A stretch of 64,000 bases of DNA from an uncultured Porphyromonadaceae bacterium (GTDB taxonomy: Bacteria > Bacteroidota > Bacteroidia > Bacteroidales > Muribaculaceae), in NCBI GenBank assembly GCA_945873625.1, contig CAMCDS010000001.1:160764-224763 (forward strand), read 5' to 3'. A model generated the notes under the pieces. That model searched no databases, was not told where the DNA came from, and worked only from the letters and a program-made list of their open reading frames with translations. Below are positions 63,155-64,000 of the stretch, in pieces (position 1 is the stretch's first letter; each line of letters begins with the position of its first letter). A program made the translations under genes and the position numbers.

Positions 63155-63619
63155 TTCACAAAGGCAAATGGATATGGCCGACAACTGACGCGCTGCGCTC
63201 GACCATTATAGCAGGTGCAATAACGATGGCAAAAGTCAAGTTCGGGCTGCGAGAAGCGCTCCAATCATCCAGACAACGGCAATCACGTTTCACCCTCCCG
63301 AAGCAATGGATATGACCCAAAACAATCAAAACAAGAACGGCAACCTCGATGCGGAGCGGTCAGCTCGGATGGCCGACAGGCACCTGCCCGGAGTAGCCCC
63401 TTTGCGGAGGGCCTGACCACTCAATCCTCGGCTTAGAGGCGGCGCCGGAGAGCCGATGAACAAATGAGAGAAGGCAACGGCGACAGATGAACAGAGAAAC
63501 TGTTCGTGCAAGTGAGAGCAGGGTGTCAAGCTCGCTTGACCCATGCCGAGCGTAGCCGAACTTGGCCGTAGGCAAAAGGCTGCCCCGGCGGACAGCCTGC
63601 CCTTTGAGGGAGGTGGATT
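63155..63619. other. GC-rich gap without a supported gene
   Basis: Contains two short open frames (from about 63228 and 63306) of under 40 codons without family features, and small hairpins such as GTCAAGC/GCTTGAC at about 63517-63532. The more GC-rich character than the phosphate genes suggests that it is a junction or remnant of a mobile element (inference). I cannot name anything in it. Confidence 0.4.
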
Positions 63620-63826
63620 TTACCAACCTACGAAGCAGCCCTGAACCATTGTGTAATCGACGTCTTCGTGCAGGGAGGCTGCGATTTCCTGTGCTTCCTC
63701 GGCGTCGCGGGCTTCCACTTCTTCAGTGTAGCTTTCGCCGTCGAAAGTGATTACTTCTACCGAGAGGTATTTGAGCTTGCGGTTGGAGATGAGAGAGCTG
63801 TCGAATATGTTCATTACGTGGGTCAT
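63620..63826 (-). CDS. Small hypothetical protein
   Basis: A 68-residue acidic protein from the ATG at 63826 (an ATG four codons later is possible; a longer frame from 63886 adds a basic leader and was not chosen). The sequence KYLSVEVITFDGESYTEEVEARDAEEAQEIAASLHED looks like one beta-alpha-type domain; no family recognised. No signal peptide or membrane helix. Its codon use resembles the core genes. Upstream sequence to the window end (63827-64000) shows no further gene. Confidence 0.65.
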   Translation of the reverse strand: MTHVMNIFDSSLISNRKLKYLSVEVITFDGESYTEEVEARDAEEAQEIAASLHEDVDYTMVQGCFVGW

Positions 63827-64000
63827 GATTTTGAAGTTTAAGAGGGTTTTTACTGTGCGCCGGGGCGCGTTTGATTTACGTTGCAATAATTGGGAGAGCT
63901 GAGAAAGCGGAGTTGCAAACGTTATTTCAAGCCCCGCGGTAAAATCTTGGGTCCTGGAGGGTGAAGAATTTATGAAATGTTGATTGCAAGCCCGGAGGGT

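Overview
The window looks like chromosome of a gut Bacteroidales bacterium, most likely of the Muribaculaceae type (inference). Evidence for Bacteroidota: three large TonB-dependent receptors with carboxypeptidase-regulatory-like N-termini, a type IX secretion C-terminal sorting domain, and many TAnnTTTG -7 boxes, several with a TTTG-like -33 element 19-20 bp upstream. Most of the window is GC-rich; 42.4-46.0 kb is visibly AT-rich and 46.8-63.2 kb is intermediate, which suggests two layers of acquired DNA downstream of a tRNA-Phe gene.

Layout. 0-5.4 kb (minus): deoC, a secreted nuclease/phosphatase-fold protein, a TonB receptor and a partial DUF6359 lipoprotein. 5.9-9.8 kb (minus): hpt, adk, a DUF2851 gene, glycerate kinase. 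9.8-16.5 kb (minus): YeiH-type exporter, UbiA-type prenyltransferase, NapH-like ferredoxin, thyA, folA, two glycosyltransferases. 16.8-21.8 kb (plus): TolC, HlyD-type adaptor and two ABC-2 permeases. 22-23.1 kb: a GT90 glycosyltransferase and tRNA-Pro. 24.1-31.3 kb: complete urease operon ureABC-E-F-G-D plus urea transporter, interrupted by two long palindromic elements. 31.4-35.0 kb: AAA ATPase, MFS transporter, T9SS-sorted protein. A pair of inverted repeats (23.3-23.9 and 35.2-35.7 kb) brackets the urease-to-T9SS segment. 35.8-41.9 kb (minus): yraN, manC, a Na/Pi cotransporter, a frameshifted Crp/Fnr regulator, a DMT transporter and a decayed zinc metallopeptidase.

42.25-46.7 kb: tRNA-Phe followed by repeated 9-mers, a candidate structured RNA of about 185-215 nt, a four-gene AT-rich cassette ending in a secreted trypsin-like protease, and an integrase remnant. 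46.8-63.2 kb: a phosphate-acquisition region with a porin O/P, a small membrane protein, a PiT-type transporter with a long C-terminal extension, a response regulator-histidine kinase-methylglyoxal synthase operon, two TonB receptors, a beta-helix lipoprotein, a secreted metallophosphatase and a degenerate AAA+ response regulator. Three promoters in this region share 11-bp-spaced heptamers at a fixed distance from the -7 box, a candidate Pho box.

How it works together (inference): urea is imported and hydrolysed for nitrogen; under phosphate shortage the two-component system would raise outer-membrane uptake, phosphatase, PiT transport and methylglyoxal synthase. The deoC-nuclease-TonB group may salvage extracellular nucleic acids.
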